Shown here: piece after piece, positions 11,827 to 24,000 of the stretch | Layout: each line of letters opens with the position of its first letter | How positions within the stretch are numbered: position 1 is the first letter of the stretch | Assembly: GCA_027922465.2 (NCBI GenBank) | Contig: BQMF02000119.1 | Location: 620,001-684,000 of the forward strand | Source of the DNA: Turritopsis dohrnii | Taxonomy: Eukaryota > Cnidaria > Hydrozoa > Anthoathecata > Oceaniidae | Direction of reading: 5' to 3' | DNA length: 64,000 nt | The notes under the pieces: generated by a model | The model's database searches: none | Told to the model about the DNA's origin: nothing | The model's input: only the letters and a program-made list of their open reading frames with translations | Program-made: the position numbers and the translations under genes

Positions 11827-12650
11827 AAAAAATTGTTATTCGACACCAAATGATGTTATTAATATGATATATAAGCTGCATTGCTCTCCATCGTTGTATT
11901 AGAAATCAAAGTAGAAGTATCATGGGAGAAACATTTTTTTTTATAAATGAAAACCTTATATTAGACCTATATATTACATTTGATCTAAATTATTAAATGT
12001 CCTTTTAACAAAATATAGCATCAGTTATTTGAAAAAATAGCTCTTCCTCTAATAAAAAAAGTTGTAAAGTTTCACCTAGTGAAAACGGAACACAACAACG
12101 GAGTTTCTGATGAATTTCATCATATCGAAAATTGTTGTTTTTAGCCATTGGTTGTCGTATTTATTTGAATGCAACAAAAATCAACGCCTTTTATAACACA
12201 AGACTCAAGTGACGAGCAATTTGTGTGTGAAAGTTGGTAGGTTGTGAATTTGCTATATGAATGTTTGGTTTCAAAAAGAAGTTGACCTCAAAACTTTGTT
12301 TTTTATTTGTTGTTTCCTTGGAATTATTGCAATTGTTATAACCATATAAAACACATTTACATCTGTTAACATATAAATAATTCCCTGGACAAAATTTACA
12401 TCTGTTAACAAACTCTTCTCTGGATAAATTTACTTCCATGATGTTTTCTTAGGGTGCAATCAGATCAGCTGTTTGTAACATTTGTTGGATTCATTCCTGA
12501 ATCAACATCAGCCACAGCAACTGCTATTGGCAAAGTTAGAGAGGTACTACTAATTGTATACTACTCAAGAAGTTGACATTTATTTTTACATTACCCTTAT
12601 CTGTGACTTTAGACTTTTGACTTTAACTGGTATAATATTTTAATATTTTT
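11827..12650 (+). repeat. Dispersed repeat family C, copy 1
   Basis: Starts AATTGTTATTCGACACC and contains TGCTCTCCATCGTTGT. Later come a 'TTTACATCTGTTAACATATA' block (about 12355-12375) and 'CAGCCACAGCAACTGCTAT' with 'GAGAGGTACTACT' (about 12508-12550). The same order recurs at 14692-15540. Minus-strand frame 12191-12439 falls inside it and is not recognisable. Confidence 0.55.
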
Positions 12651-13426
12651 CTTTTTCTGTTTTTTTGTTTTGAGATAACAACTGTAAGGGTGTCATTAAT
12701 CGTGTTACATTAATGAATGAGAGAATTAGAAATCATTGGAAAATATATGATCATATTGGAGCTTTGTGCATAACGAGTATGGAGAACTGGTTTCATATAC
12801 ACATATTTTTTTCAAAGGAGAACTAAATCTACCCGAGTTTGTTTTTATGTACTATTTGAAACAGCTTTAAAAATGATTGAAGTTAATTTTTGAACAATCT
12901 TTTTTTCGATCCTGAGATATTTTCAGTAAAAGATTTTTCCTAAAACATGACATCACAACATTTGAAAAGAAATTTCTGGCATACAAACATGTGAATAACT
13001 AAGAATGTGTTGATGAGGTATTGGTAGAACCTTGTATATAGAGTATTTACAGTTGCATAATGAGCAAAGACATTTATTGCCATTCTAACTCACTAAGTTA
13101 TCACGAAAGTCAATGGACTCTTTATCTAAACCCTTAGTCAATACTACATCCTTTGGAATACACTCTATTACCTACCAATCCATAACTTAGTGGAACTTCT
13201 TTCAATCTACTGTTAGTCATCTGGCCAACTAAAAAACCTTGTCAGTGGTTCTTTAAAGTAGTTCTCAATTTCAGTTTTATTCACTTTGCTGGGAAATTTT
13301 ATCTCTGACATATCTAACTCATTTTTTTGTATTTTACTTTCTACTATAAGATTATTATTTTCATGAGTTTTTACACGATATGATTGCGTATTGTATGTAG
13401 ACAGAAATGTTTTGGTGATAAATGAA
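12651..13426. other. Gene-free AT-rich spacer
   Basis: No gene, RNA or repeat boundary that I can support. The right edge abuts the inverted family A copy. Confidence 0.4.
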
Positions 13427-14680
13427 ACAAGATGCCCTACCGGGCAGAAGGATTTCTGCAAGCTTTGCTTGAAAATGCCACAAAAATGCAACACTAGCAC
13501 ACTAGTCCTGCAAAACTAAGACATCATTCAGCTCGAGAAGCATCAGCATTAAATAAACAAAAATATTGATGCGACTGACAATGTTCGTCAAGAAAGTCAG
13601 CCTACCATAACATAAAAAAGGGGCTTTTCTTTATGCTATCGCGGAGATCATTTATGAAGATCTGGTTTTTTTGTACGAATAAGCTGAATGATTGTTACTG
13701 GATGTTTGCCACCCACGTACCCCAAAAAAGTGCATCGACACAATACGAAACTTTAATTTAACCACATTAAATATAACGAATCCTATAAAAAGATTGTGTA
13801 TACTGCCGGTAACCAACATATCGTTTGGGCAGCACAAACTAATATATAAAGTTTCTATATTGATCTCAATGAAAAATATAAATATCACAATAATAATTAC
13901 TTAGAAATTAAAGCTCATATCTAATCTAAAAGTTAAAAAAATACAACATACGTAGGGAGAAAAGAGATAAGCTGATATAGCCAGAATACATCCAAAAATT
14001 GCTACTAAATATAGTATAAATAGCTGTATAAAGTGCATATGTTGGTGATGTTGGGGGAGGAGCTGAAAGGAAGCTAAGCTGAGCTTTAAAAATCCAAAAG
14101 CTTCTAAAAATTGACTTCAAACTTGCATACACATACAAAATACACGAAGGTCTTTCATATTTAAAAAGGCTTGGAGCAAAAATAAAACAAGAAATACCTT
14201 TTCTTCCACACACCATGTATTGGCACTGTTTTCATATTTTAAACTTCAAGAAAACTTCTTTCAAAAAACAGAATAACCACACTGTAATTTAATTTTGTGA
14301 ACATGATAAGTTCCCAACAGTAATGCAATTCTTTATATAAAATTATAAGCTGTATTAACTTCTTTTAAAGCCATATTTCCATCAAAGAAACTTTTATCAA
14401 ACTACACACGTTCTTTCGCTGCCATTTTTAAAACGTTTTGTGGACGATCACATGGCATGGCGAAAATCAGCCAATAAACTATCGCTATTGAAGTTAGGTG
14501 GCTATATTAGCACCCTTTCGTAGAAATCGGGCATTATGTACCAATCACGATTGAGACGGCTTTTTTATGAACCAATCAAATTGGAGAAACAAATATGACT
14601 AGGTTTGGACAGTAAGATGAAAAAAAAACAAAAACAAAGACGATCGTAAAGGCTTTCTTGCTTACGCAGAAATCCAAAAA
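13427..14680 (-). mobile_element. Repeat family A, inverted copy of 2182-3432
   Basis: Begins with ACAAGATGCCCTACCGGGCA (complement of the family 3' hairpin end) and ends with the complement of the 5' TGGATTTCTGCGTAAGC motif near 14675. Sequence is matched along nearly the whole length of copy 1 on the opposite strand, with a few per cent of substitutions and small indels. Short similar open frames in both copies (2621-2842 plus, 13926-14216 minus) are a by-product of this similarity, not evidence of a gene. Confidence 0.75.
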
Positions 14681-14691
14681 GATAAGAAAAT

Positions 14692-15540
14692 TGTTATTAG
14701 ACACCATAATGATGTAATTTTTATGATAAGCTCCATTGCTCTCCATCGTTGTTTTAGAAATGATAGTCGATAGCGTTTCAATTATTTTTTTTAAAATTAG
14801 ATGTCCTTTCACTGAAAACAAAACATGATAAAAGAAAAGTTATTTTCAAAAACCAGGTTTTTCCTGCTATAAAGTTTCACTCAGTTAAAAAAGAGCATTA
14901 CAATGGAGTGTCTATTAAACTTTGTCATAGTGTAGTCCTAGCGAAACTCTTTTATTATCATAGTAAAACCATAATGGCATTTATTAATAGATCTGTCATA
15001 TATGGGCATTCTTTTGACATAATTCAACTTTTGTTCTTTAGCCATTATTCTTTGTTTTTATCTGAATGCATCAAACATCAATGTCTTGTTGATTTTAGAA
15101 TATAGACAAGTGAAGAGCCATTTTTGTACGAAGGTTTCAGTAAGTTATTTTTTTTGAATTTTTTATTTTATCTATGAATGTTTGGTTTTGAAAAAAACGT
15201 TGAACTAAAAACTTTCATTTTGTTGTTTGCTTAAAATTATTACAATGATTATAATCATATAAAACACAATTACATCTGTTAACATATATATGAAAGATGG
15301 GTGTGATGCAAACATCAAACAGTACTCTGTCATATAAATATAAATATAGTAGGTTTATATCTGTTATGAACACTCCCATGTGAGAAAAGTGGCAGTAAAC
15401 ACACCAGGTTTTTGAAATTTGCATTGACCACAGCAACTTCTATCGCGGATAGAATTGACAAAGTTGTAGAGAGGTACTACTCCTTGTATACTACTCAAGA
15501 AGTTGATATCTATTTTTGATGAGTTATCGAAACTAAAAAA
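14692..15540 (+). repeat. Dispersed repeat family C, copy 2
   Basis: Starts AATTGTTATTAGACACC right beside the 5' end of the inverted family A copy and runs colinear with 11827-12650 (TGCTCTCCATCGTTGT; 'TTACATCTGTTAACATATA'; 'GAGAGGTACTACTC'). Partial relatives occur at 17930-18400 and 20455-20660. Confidence 0.55.
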
Positions 15541-17929
15541 AATTAAAGGGATTTTACATTTCTCTTATCTGTGATTCTAGATTTTGCTATTTGCATGTTT
15601 TGTGCCTCACTCAAACCAGAAGATGAGTTATCGAAACTAAGAAAATTTGAAGGGATTTTACATTTCTCTTATCTGTGATTCTAGAATTTGCTGTTTGTTT
15701 ACTCAATCTGTTTTCCCAGACGACAGTTACAACTACAGTTGCAAAATAAGCAAAGAAATGTATTCTAACTCTGGGTAGCTTGGTTTCAGATCTCTTATTT
15801 TTTCCTGACAAATCGATATTCTTCACTATGTGTATAGTGAAATTTGCTTTAAATTATGTCCATTGAAAATTGTTCCATTTTATAAATCTTGTTTGTATTG
15901 ATTCAGCAGTTCACAATTTATAGGTTTGTCAGCAAAAAAATAGTAGAGACCTGAAAACAACCTGGAGTAACTATGGCAACAAATATTTTTTAGTAGCATG
16001 TACATAACTAAAATTTCCTGAATTATTTACTTACTAGCTGCAAAAATGATACCTTCCAACTTTTTCTTTTGTTCCAAAGTTACTACTAGACTGCAACCAT
16101 TAATGAATTTTTGAAATCATATAGTCTGTTCTTCCCAAAACCATCAACGTCATGATTAAAACTATGAGTTTCATTTCTTTATGCTTTTTTTATTATTACC
16201 TAAAAAATTAATACTTGGATTGTAATACCGAAAACCTAATCATGCTATAAGAATAATGAAATAAACAACAACAAAAAAAGAAAGAAAAAAAAATGAAATT
16301 CAAGTACGCATTTATCCTAGTTTTTATGATTTGAAAGATAATTTTATATTTTAATGTACCTTGCTCTGGTCTTTTACCTTACCATTGAGCACTCTGCAAA
16401 CATTGGTTCAACATTGAAATAAAATCAATAACTAAAAACTAAAATTTACCCAGAAGATAAAAAGTCACAAATAAAATCATAATGGCAAACTTATATATAT
16501 ACCCAGGTACGTAAACGATTACCATAACACAAAATAACGCATAAACATGATAAAATATAAACTTAAGAAAAATCCACCCAATAACGCTTCTTTTTTGTAG
16601 GACAGTTTCATTGCACAGTAATAACTAATGAACTTCTTAAATACATAATCCATTCTTCTCTTAACTAACCCTCTCAACATAATTTAACACACCATGTGCT
16701 TCATTTCTATTCAGATGAAAATATTCAAAAAACATATACAAAATACCTAATCATACTGTGACGAAATCGAAAGAAAAACAAAACAAACTAAAAGAAACTT
16801 TGAAAACATATTTACCTTAAAAATAATAATTAAAAACACAAATGTAATGACAGAATTAGTATAGCTAAAGAATTTTTAACATATGAAATGTGGAGCCATT
16901 TTTTATTTCCAGTTCAAAGCTCCTCTCTGGAAAATTCAAAACACAACAGTAAACATCCCTCTTATCCTTTATTTATCCACTAATACTAACTGTGTTTTAA
17001 CTAAATAGATACTATTTTAACTTTACCTCTCAATACCAATTCACATCATCATATCATGTTAGTAAACAATATTGATCATGCATGATCTGTAGCCATTATC
17101 AAACACTTCTAAACTCTTTACTTTCTATATTTCATACCTGTAAACAAATTAATAACACTCGATTTACTTTCCAGCATACTTTCCTATTGTAAACATACAC
17201 TTTCTCTTTGTTTTCTACTGCAATTCCACTACTATTTTTATACAGTGAAAGACATAGCATAGAAATGCTTTTTTCGTAACTTCATAACTGTGGAGCCATT
17301 TTTAAATAAATAAAATAAGGAACAGTTCGTTACCAAAACAAATCAGTAACTGCTCGTAAGACATGGATCTTTATGATTTGATCGTTTTAACTCTCTTTTA
17401 ACACAGTATTTATTAAATCCGTTTGACTCATGTACTTACGTATATTACTTTATATCTTTTCCAAACAATTTCCCACCGAAAAGAAGTAAAACCATTTTCA
17501 CCAATGTAAATAAACATCATCCTTTCTGCAGCCATTTTTAAACAACTTCAACTTCATCTACACTACTTCACTGCTGCACTCCCATAACAATTTGATAACT
17601 ATAAAAAGAAATACGTAAACAGCACGTAAAATAAAAATAGACTTTCTTCATCTCGTTCTTCGTTTGGTTTTCCTCTGAAAAAACCTATATATTATAAAAA
17701 AAAAAACATCTGGTTAAAAACTCACCTACGCATGTGTGCTACCAGTTCTTTTATTAATCTAAAATACAATAACAGTTAAAGTTTAACAATAAAACGTTTT
17801 ATAATAATAAAACATTCCTATGTATACAAACCTGTGTTTCTTCATGAAGTTCACAAAGAAGAAATGAAAGCCGTAATAATAATATATTATAATAAGATAT
17901 ATTTGTATGACAATTTCTTCTTGAAGATT
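15541..17929. other. Gene-free AT-rich region
   Basis: About 2.4 kb with strong A/T bias and no ORF or splice-framed exon that I would defend. 15520-15690 carries an internal duplication of 'GAGTTATCGAAACTAA' and 'TTCTCTTATCTGTGATTCTA'. 'GTGGAGCCATTTTT' recurs near 16892 and 17291 and hints at decayed repeats. Confidence 0.4.
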
Positions 17930-18400
17930 GTGATGTCACATTGTCATTGAACAAAAACTTTAAATACTGACATCTCAGGAATGAAAAACGATTTGATTTG
18001 ATTGAATTGCATCATATGAAATTCTTTCAAATGGTATTATGAGAAAGTCAATTTTGATGGCCCATCATTTCATAATAAGATAATTTTGTTCACAAAATGA
18101 CCTTTATTGGTAACCATGCCAATGCTATTATTGTTACCAATAATTTGATTTTGTTCTTTAGTATTTAGTATTTATGTGAATACGACAAAAATCAAAATCT
18201 TATCGAATCAGCATATTGTTTTGGTACAGAAGAATGAGTTGTGTGTGAAAGTTTCAGTAAGTTGATTTTTATGAATTAATTATTATCTGAGAATGTCTGG
18301 TTTAAAAAAAACTTAAAACTTTGCAAGACATACCTCACTTGCTGTTTGCTTGGAATTATTACAATTATTAAAGTCATACTAGTATCGGGATACTAAAACA
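17930..18400 (+). repeat. Family C partial copy
   Basis: The segment 'GAAAGTTTCAGTAAGTTGA' (about 18246) followed by 'GTTTGCTTGGAATTATTACA' (about 18345) parallels 15135-15250 and 12230-12330. The remainder is diverged or missing. Confidence 0.4.
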
Positions 18401-18777
18401 TTTGATTTTAATTCTGAGAAATATGGTGTCGAAAAATTACATCACAGAATTACAAACAGAAAGTATGAAGTACTGTAAACTCTCTCTAATTCCCTAAACC
18501 CTAAAGAAATAATAGTTGGAGGCAGCATAAAATTCGTTGGAATTAGAGAAAGATGGAATTTGGGAGTTGTGATTAAAGAGGTCCAACTGTATTGCTTAAC
18601 TCTAAAAAATACATCAAAACATGTACGGAATCGTTAAAGCAACAACCAACTATTACCAAGATATCGTCAATCAAACATTTTAGTGACGTCAAAGCTCTGT
18701 TCGTCACCCCTTTGTCAAGGTCGCAGAGCCTAAAAAATGTCTGTTATTTTCTTAAAGGTTCTATAGATATTTTCTAA

Positions 18778-18960
18778 ACAAGATGCCCTGACAGGCATAA
18801 GGATTTCTGCAAAGTCAGCTGAAGCATGAAAAATGAAATAGTAATGACATTATTGAACTTTGAAGGCTGACTGACTATAAATAAATACGATACAACATTA
18901 CATTTTTGATCACACTCCTTAGGAATCCATGAAAGCATAACCGATACTATCAAATATCAA
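18778..18960 (-). repeat. Family A 3' terminus, inverted
   Basis: ACAAGATGCCCTGACAGGCA at 18778, then AAGGATTTCTGC, running into sequence complementary to the 11560-11731 end (TTAGGAATCCATGAAAGC near 18921). Only the terminal ~180 bp is convincing. Confidence 0.55.
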
Positions 18961-19189
18961 ATACTATGAAATATTCTTTATTCTGTCGATACGAAATGAT
19001 GCAAGAGCGATACAGCACAAAATGGTGGCAGCATTTCATCTCAAAACCTGCAAAACAAATAGATCTAAAGTTAATCCCGCTTGAAAATTTGTCAACCTTT
19101 GTTCATCCTCTGGCCTGATGTGAATTTACTTTAGGTGTATATTAGGCTTACTGTATCCTATCTACTTAGCATACCTCTCTAATAAGCAC

Positions 19190-19400
19190 AAGTCAAAAGT
19201 CAAAAATATTTATTAGACTTAATATTAACACAGAAACGTCTAAATGTAAGTTATCAGTACAAAATCTTATTTCCTTGCCATGAAAAATATAGTTGTTTTT
19301 ATTCTTTTATGATAAAAAGCAACGCCTGGTTCACAGCTAGCATGAAAATTTCAAATTTTTTTTAATAAGCTAATAAGCACCCCCCTAATTCGATTTTTTA
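19190..19400 (-). repeat. Small inverted copy of the repeat at 32770-33110
   Basis: TTCTTTTATGATAAAAAGCA and CACAGCTAGCATGA here are complementary to TGCTTTTTATCATAAAAGAA and TCATGCTAGCTGTG at about 32796-32828. The 'CTAATAAGCACCCCCCTAAT' edge near 19370 resembles the GC-rich ends of the 32930-33110 element. Confidence 0.45.
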
Positions 19401-19439
19401 GATTATAGATTCAAAAATTAATAAAGAGGAAAAATAAAA

Positions 19440-19635
19440 CCTGAAAATAAAAAAAATATAATTATTACTCTCCATCGTTTTGATTTGAAGTTCAAATGGT
19501 TTTTTGAATGAAATAAAATACGTTTGCGTTCCATTAACTCGTCACCACCTGGCTGGCTATTTTTTTAAATAAAAGATTATTTTTTGGAAACTGCAACCTT
19601 GCGCATACTTTTGTAACTAAAATTTTACCCTGGAG
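19440..19635 (-). repeat. Repeat shared, inverted, with NEDD8 intron 4
   Basis: CTCGTCACCACCTGGCTGGC (about 19540) and AACTGCAACCTTGCGCATAC (about 19590) are the complement of 59885-59965. The copy in NEDD8 sits inside a hAT-like element, so this is probably a fragment of the same transposon family. Confidence 0.5.
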
Positions 19636-20029
19636 ACATGAAAGACAACCAAACATCAAAATGATGTATAAAGAAACTTAAACATCAAAATGCTGAAAAT
19701 GCATTACAGGAAATACACAGGAAATGAAATGTTACTTCAAAACAAATCATAACAATAATAACGCATTGCTATGAACTATTGGAATTCGTCAATTAATCAA
19801 AATAGCGCATTTTAAGAGTTTCCTTTATTAGCCAATGAAAACGATCAGTGCCGGGGCCTTCCCATATATAAGATCATTCTTGAAAACCACCGTTCCCTAA
19901 TTTTGATATAGTAGGAAAAGGTTTCATTTCGGCTTTTTTATTTGGGTATATTAGCCCATTGATGAATGAACTAGCGAACCGTAGATGACCAGGATTAAGA
20001 AGATTTTGATCGTAAAATTCAACCAAGTC

Positions 20030-20420
20030 CATTCACTCCCTAAAATAAAAGTGGGATGCACATGCAGATTAGCGTAGAGCAATAGACGTCAAGGCGTCGT
20101 CGCACGCTACCTGTGATCGACATACATCTCAGGTAAAACATCTCTTACTGGTTTTAATTTCAATAGGGACGTGTCCCTGTATTCAAACCCGTATCGTATA
20201 AATGTTGTTGTATGTACTGATCAAAAAGCTGAGCAAAAACGTACTTGACTTCAATGATACAGTGGAATCTGACATCATGGTAGGAAAAAACGTTCTCACC
20301 GCTGCGTGGTTTTATGCTGACAATATAGGAAATTCTACGTAAAATTAAGTAAAATCTATCACCTTTCTAAAATAAAACTGGAATGCGAATTATATAACAA
20401 GATTAGACAGAATTACATTT
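20030..20420 (+). repeat. Dispersed repeat family D, two adjoining parts
   Basis: The landmark 'GACGTCAAGGCGTCGTCGCA' (20087) is followed ~280 bp later by TCTAAAATAAAACTGGAATGC (split over 20367-20387). The pair matches 57915-58440, where 'GCCGCCAAGGCGGCGTCGCT' precedes a 'CTCTAAAATAAAAGTGG' end. A second 'TAAAATAAAAGTGGGATGC' lies just upstream (20040), suggesting two units head to tail. Confidence 0.5.
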
Positions 20421-20454
20421 ACATACAGACATAGACACTTCTTTGGATGAATTT

Positions 20455-20660
20455 TGGTTCCATGATGTTTTCTTAGGGGGGCAATCAGATCGGCTGTTCG
20501 CATCCAAGTTTTCCTCTTAAAGATTGTGGAATTGTTTCCTGAAGAAGATCTGTATCAGCCACAGCAACTGCTATCTTGAAAATAGAATTGACAAAGTTAT
20601 AGAGAGGTACTAACTAATCGAGAATTTGTTTACTGTTGGTGCTATCTGTTTTCCCAGAAG
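20455..20660 (+). repeat. Family C-related fragment upstream of the Death-NTPase gene
   Basis: 'GATGTTTTCTTAGG', 'CAATCAGATCGGCTGTT', 'CAGCCACAGCAACTGCTAT' and 'TAGAGAGGTACTA' repeat the order seen at 12440-12550. It lies 420 bp before the presumed start codon and could contribute to the promoter region. Confidence 0.5.
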
Positions 20661-21078
20661 ACAGTTATAGTGATATTAGGGATAGGAGCCATTTTGTTCA
20701 GTTATTTGAAAATTATAAAAATAAGATAAAAGATAAAGTTTTGAAATTTCATTTTTTCTCATGATTTTTATCCTGCTTGTTTTTTCCTTTTCTTCCAGAA
20801 CAGAATTATATGCAGTGAAAAATACAGAGAAACCTTTCCACAACACTATTACTTATTGGTATAAGATCCCTTCTTCTGGCTCCTGAAGGTGATAGGCACG
20901 ATATTGGCAAGGGACAACGAATTTCCAGAAAACATTTGGTAACAAATTTTTGTTGTTGTTCAGTCATCAAAATCATCTCTTTCATATTACATGTTGATCA
21001 TGAATGATTTTTATTTCAGTTGGTTCTAAATGTCAATTATCAAATGACTGAGTAACATTGTTGCAAAACATTCTGGGA

Positions 21079-24000
21079 ATGGAAAATAACGAGCCGTTGA
21101 ATAAAAAACGAAGAACAGAAAAATTCCCCGCAGAACATCATGAAAGCACACGCAGTACTGCTGCAGGTAAGAAATTTTTCAGTTCAAAAACTTAACTTTT
21201 TGGAAGATATTACAACCTAACTGTTTGCATGACAGTATTAATAAAATTCATCTGGATGGTTCAGATTTAAGTGCTCATTACAGGTTGTAGATTTCGGATC
21301 ATTTAATAAATAGTGGATATGCACTATTTTAAGGGTCTTTGAGAAGGTATTATAGCGTTATGATCATGGTAAGAGACCAATTTTTATGATCATGGTGACC
21401 AATTTTTAAGTTGACCACTGACTTGGGAGCTCAACAAAGAGAACTTGGCAAAGCAAATTATCAAAGAATCTACACCCATATTTATTAGAATTTACCAATA
21501 ATGCAGAAAAGCTCCTAAAATGTCACGTTGGATTGAATTAGTTTGGATTATAAAATCAACTATAAACATCTCGTAGCAACTTGGTCTTGTAAACATTGGT
21601 CAATCTAAACACTGTTGTATGTGTGGAAGTATATTTCATATTTCTAAGGTTTTCATGTTCTTTTAGAGTCGATTGAAAGAAAGGTGATCGTTTGGTGTGC
21701 TCATAAGAAGTTAATATCTGAGAGTGACAAGAAGACGATTGCAGACTTCATTGGAGATTTTGATGACAAAGTGGACGAGTTCTTTTCACAAGGTCATAAT
21801 CATCCGTTATTTGAATACCTTTGCTGGATAGTCCTTGGAGAAAAAATCAACAACCCCACAGAAGTTATAAACAATGGATTACGTAGAAAGGGTCTGGCTG
21901 GTGGTTGCCTTATCCGCAAGTCGGATATTCAGAAGTATTTGCAGATGTTAGAAGGTAATAATTTATCTCACTCTTTGAATGACAGGATAGAGCTAAGAGT
22001 GAACAGAAAAAAGAACGAACAGCCGTTAAATCTGTCAGATATTGACTTTGGCGTGTGCGTGGTAATTTAATCGGTGAATGGAGCAAGGATAATGTAAAGG
22101 AAGAATCGATGTCTTCTTGTTTTTTAAATGAAAGGTACACGAAGAGAAAATTTAAGAAAGTTTTAATCCAAAGTCTGAGTTTAAGAAAAGAAAAACTGAT
22201 TATCCCCTGAACCATCAAAATGTTCAACTTGCAAAAACAAAACATACATCTTTAAAAACATCTACATCTGATATAAAACTTGCCAGTTGACAAAAATTCA
22301 TTGAAATAAATCCCATTCTTGGTTTTATTTATTTAAAACACCCTGTATGAGACAAATTATATGTGTGATATTCACTTGGATGTGCCTTTGATATCAGTGT
22401 GTTTTAACTCTTGCTTTTCATCGTGACGATAAAACCTGAATCTAGTAGACTCTTCCTTTGCTTCGGAATCTAGAATTGTTTTAATGATCACTTGAAATCC
22501 TCTTTTGCTTTAGTTAAGATCCTTTTTAGCTTTTTTTGTTTCAACATATGAATTTTGATTAAACTTGGAACACGACCTTATTTGTTTTTACAGGTGGTTC
22601 AGTAAAAGATGTGATTGACAAGAAGAAGTTTAAGGAGATCGTGTTAAAAATCTCAGATTCAGTTGCGATCCAAAATACCAGATACATTGCACACTTTCTA
22701 TTATCGTACAAAGAATGTGTGAAACTAAATTGTTCTCCGATAACAGATCCTGGGAAGAGATTGAAGAAGGTTTTAGAAATGTGGAAGCAGACCTCTGAAG
22801 ACGGCACGTGGCAAGAGCTCAAGATCGTTCTGCAGTTGTTTGATCACAACACGTTGATCACGGAGATTGAAGAATTAATTAGCCGTCAGGGTATGTATGA
22901 ACTGGGAAAGAATTTAACATTGTCACATGATTCTCTGATTTTAAATTTCATTTCATTGACTGATGAAGGATAAAGGCTGAAATACACGATCATTTTAAAA
23001 TGACATTTTTTAAATGATCATATTAAAACTGATCATGTAAACGCGCAAGAAATGCTGAAAAGTACTCGTCATTTTCAGCTATCATCAAAACATGATAACT
23101 CAAACATGTTTGAGTTTTCATTTAAAAAATGATGGAGTTTCTCTATTGAATTACGTCACTTCTATTGAGTAGGGACCAACAGAAAAGAGTCTCACGCATT
23201 ACTGTGCAATGTTTCTTTCTTGCTTATTAAACTTAATATTTCTTCAAAATTTTCCGGTGACATTCTTAACCACTATGAATAATGATCTTCTGCTTGAAGT
23301 TCCTAAGTAGTTTCGTTTTTGAAGCCAAGGTTTCACCCAATGTCTTCGTTTCTGCCTTTCGATTTTCCTCTTTCGTCGTTTGGACATAACAACAACAACT
23401 ACGATTACTGAAAAGAACTTTTTTACCTTAATAACTTTTATAGAAATGTTATAATCATAAATGATCGTGTAAATAGATATGCTTATCAGTTTTTAAAGGA
23501 TTAAAAAAATTATCATTTGTCATTCATCACTTTAACAAAAAATCGTGTATTTCAGCCTTTGGAATTCGTTTTTGTAAACGGATGTAAACGGATTCAGAAA
23601 AAAATATTTAGTGACCGAGTATTTTCGACGTAAGTTTACAGAATAAGTTTGTAGCCGTCAGAAAATAGAATAATGTTTTGAATTTTTGAGAAAATATTTT
23701 TGCCAAATATTTATCTATCAGTAGCGAATGATTTACTTTTTTGTTTAGAAATCTCCAGATCTGTTGTTGATCAATTACATTCCAGTTGCTCGTCTTCTTC
23801 GTAAGTAAATCACAAATTTTCACAAAGAAAAGATTCTCCAAGTCTTTTTTTTTCCTTTCTAATCCTTCTACTGTTGATTGCAGAAAAACTGCTGGCAAGA
23901 CTGAAACTGCTTACGAAAACATCTGCATTACAAACATGAAGCCAGAAATACTCACGTACACTCCTCACACAAAATTATATCAACAGTTAGTCAAAGAAAA

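Noticed and set aside
23786..23883. Open frame extending the NTPase exon upstream to an ATG at 23786
   Set aside because: The extension is pyrimidine-rich and ends in a classic acceptor (TGATTGCAG); part of it is also the donor side of the micro-exon. It reads as intron, not protein.
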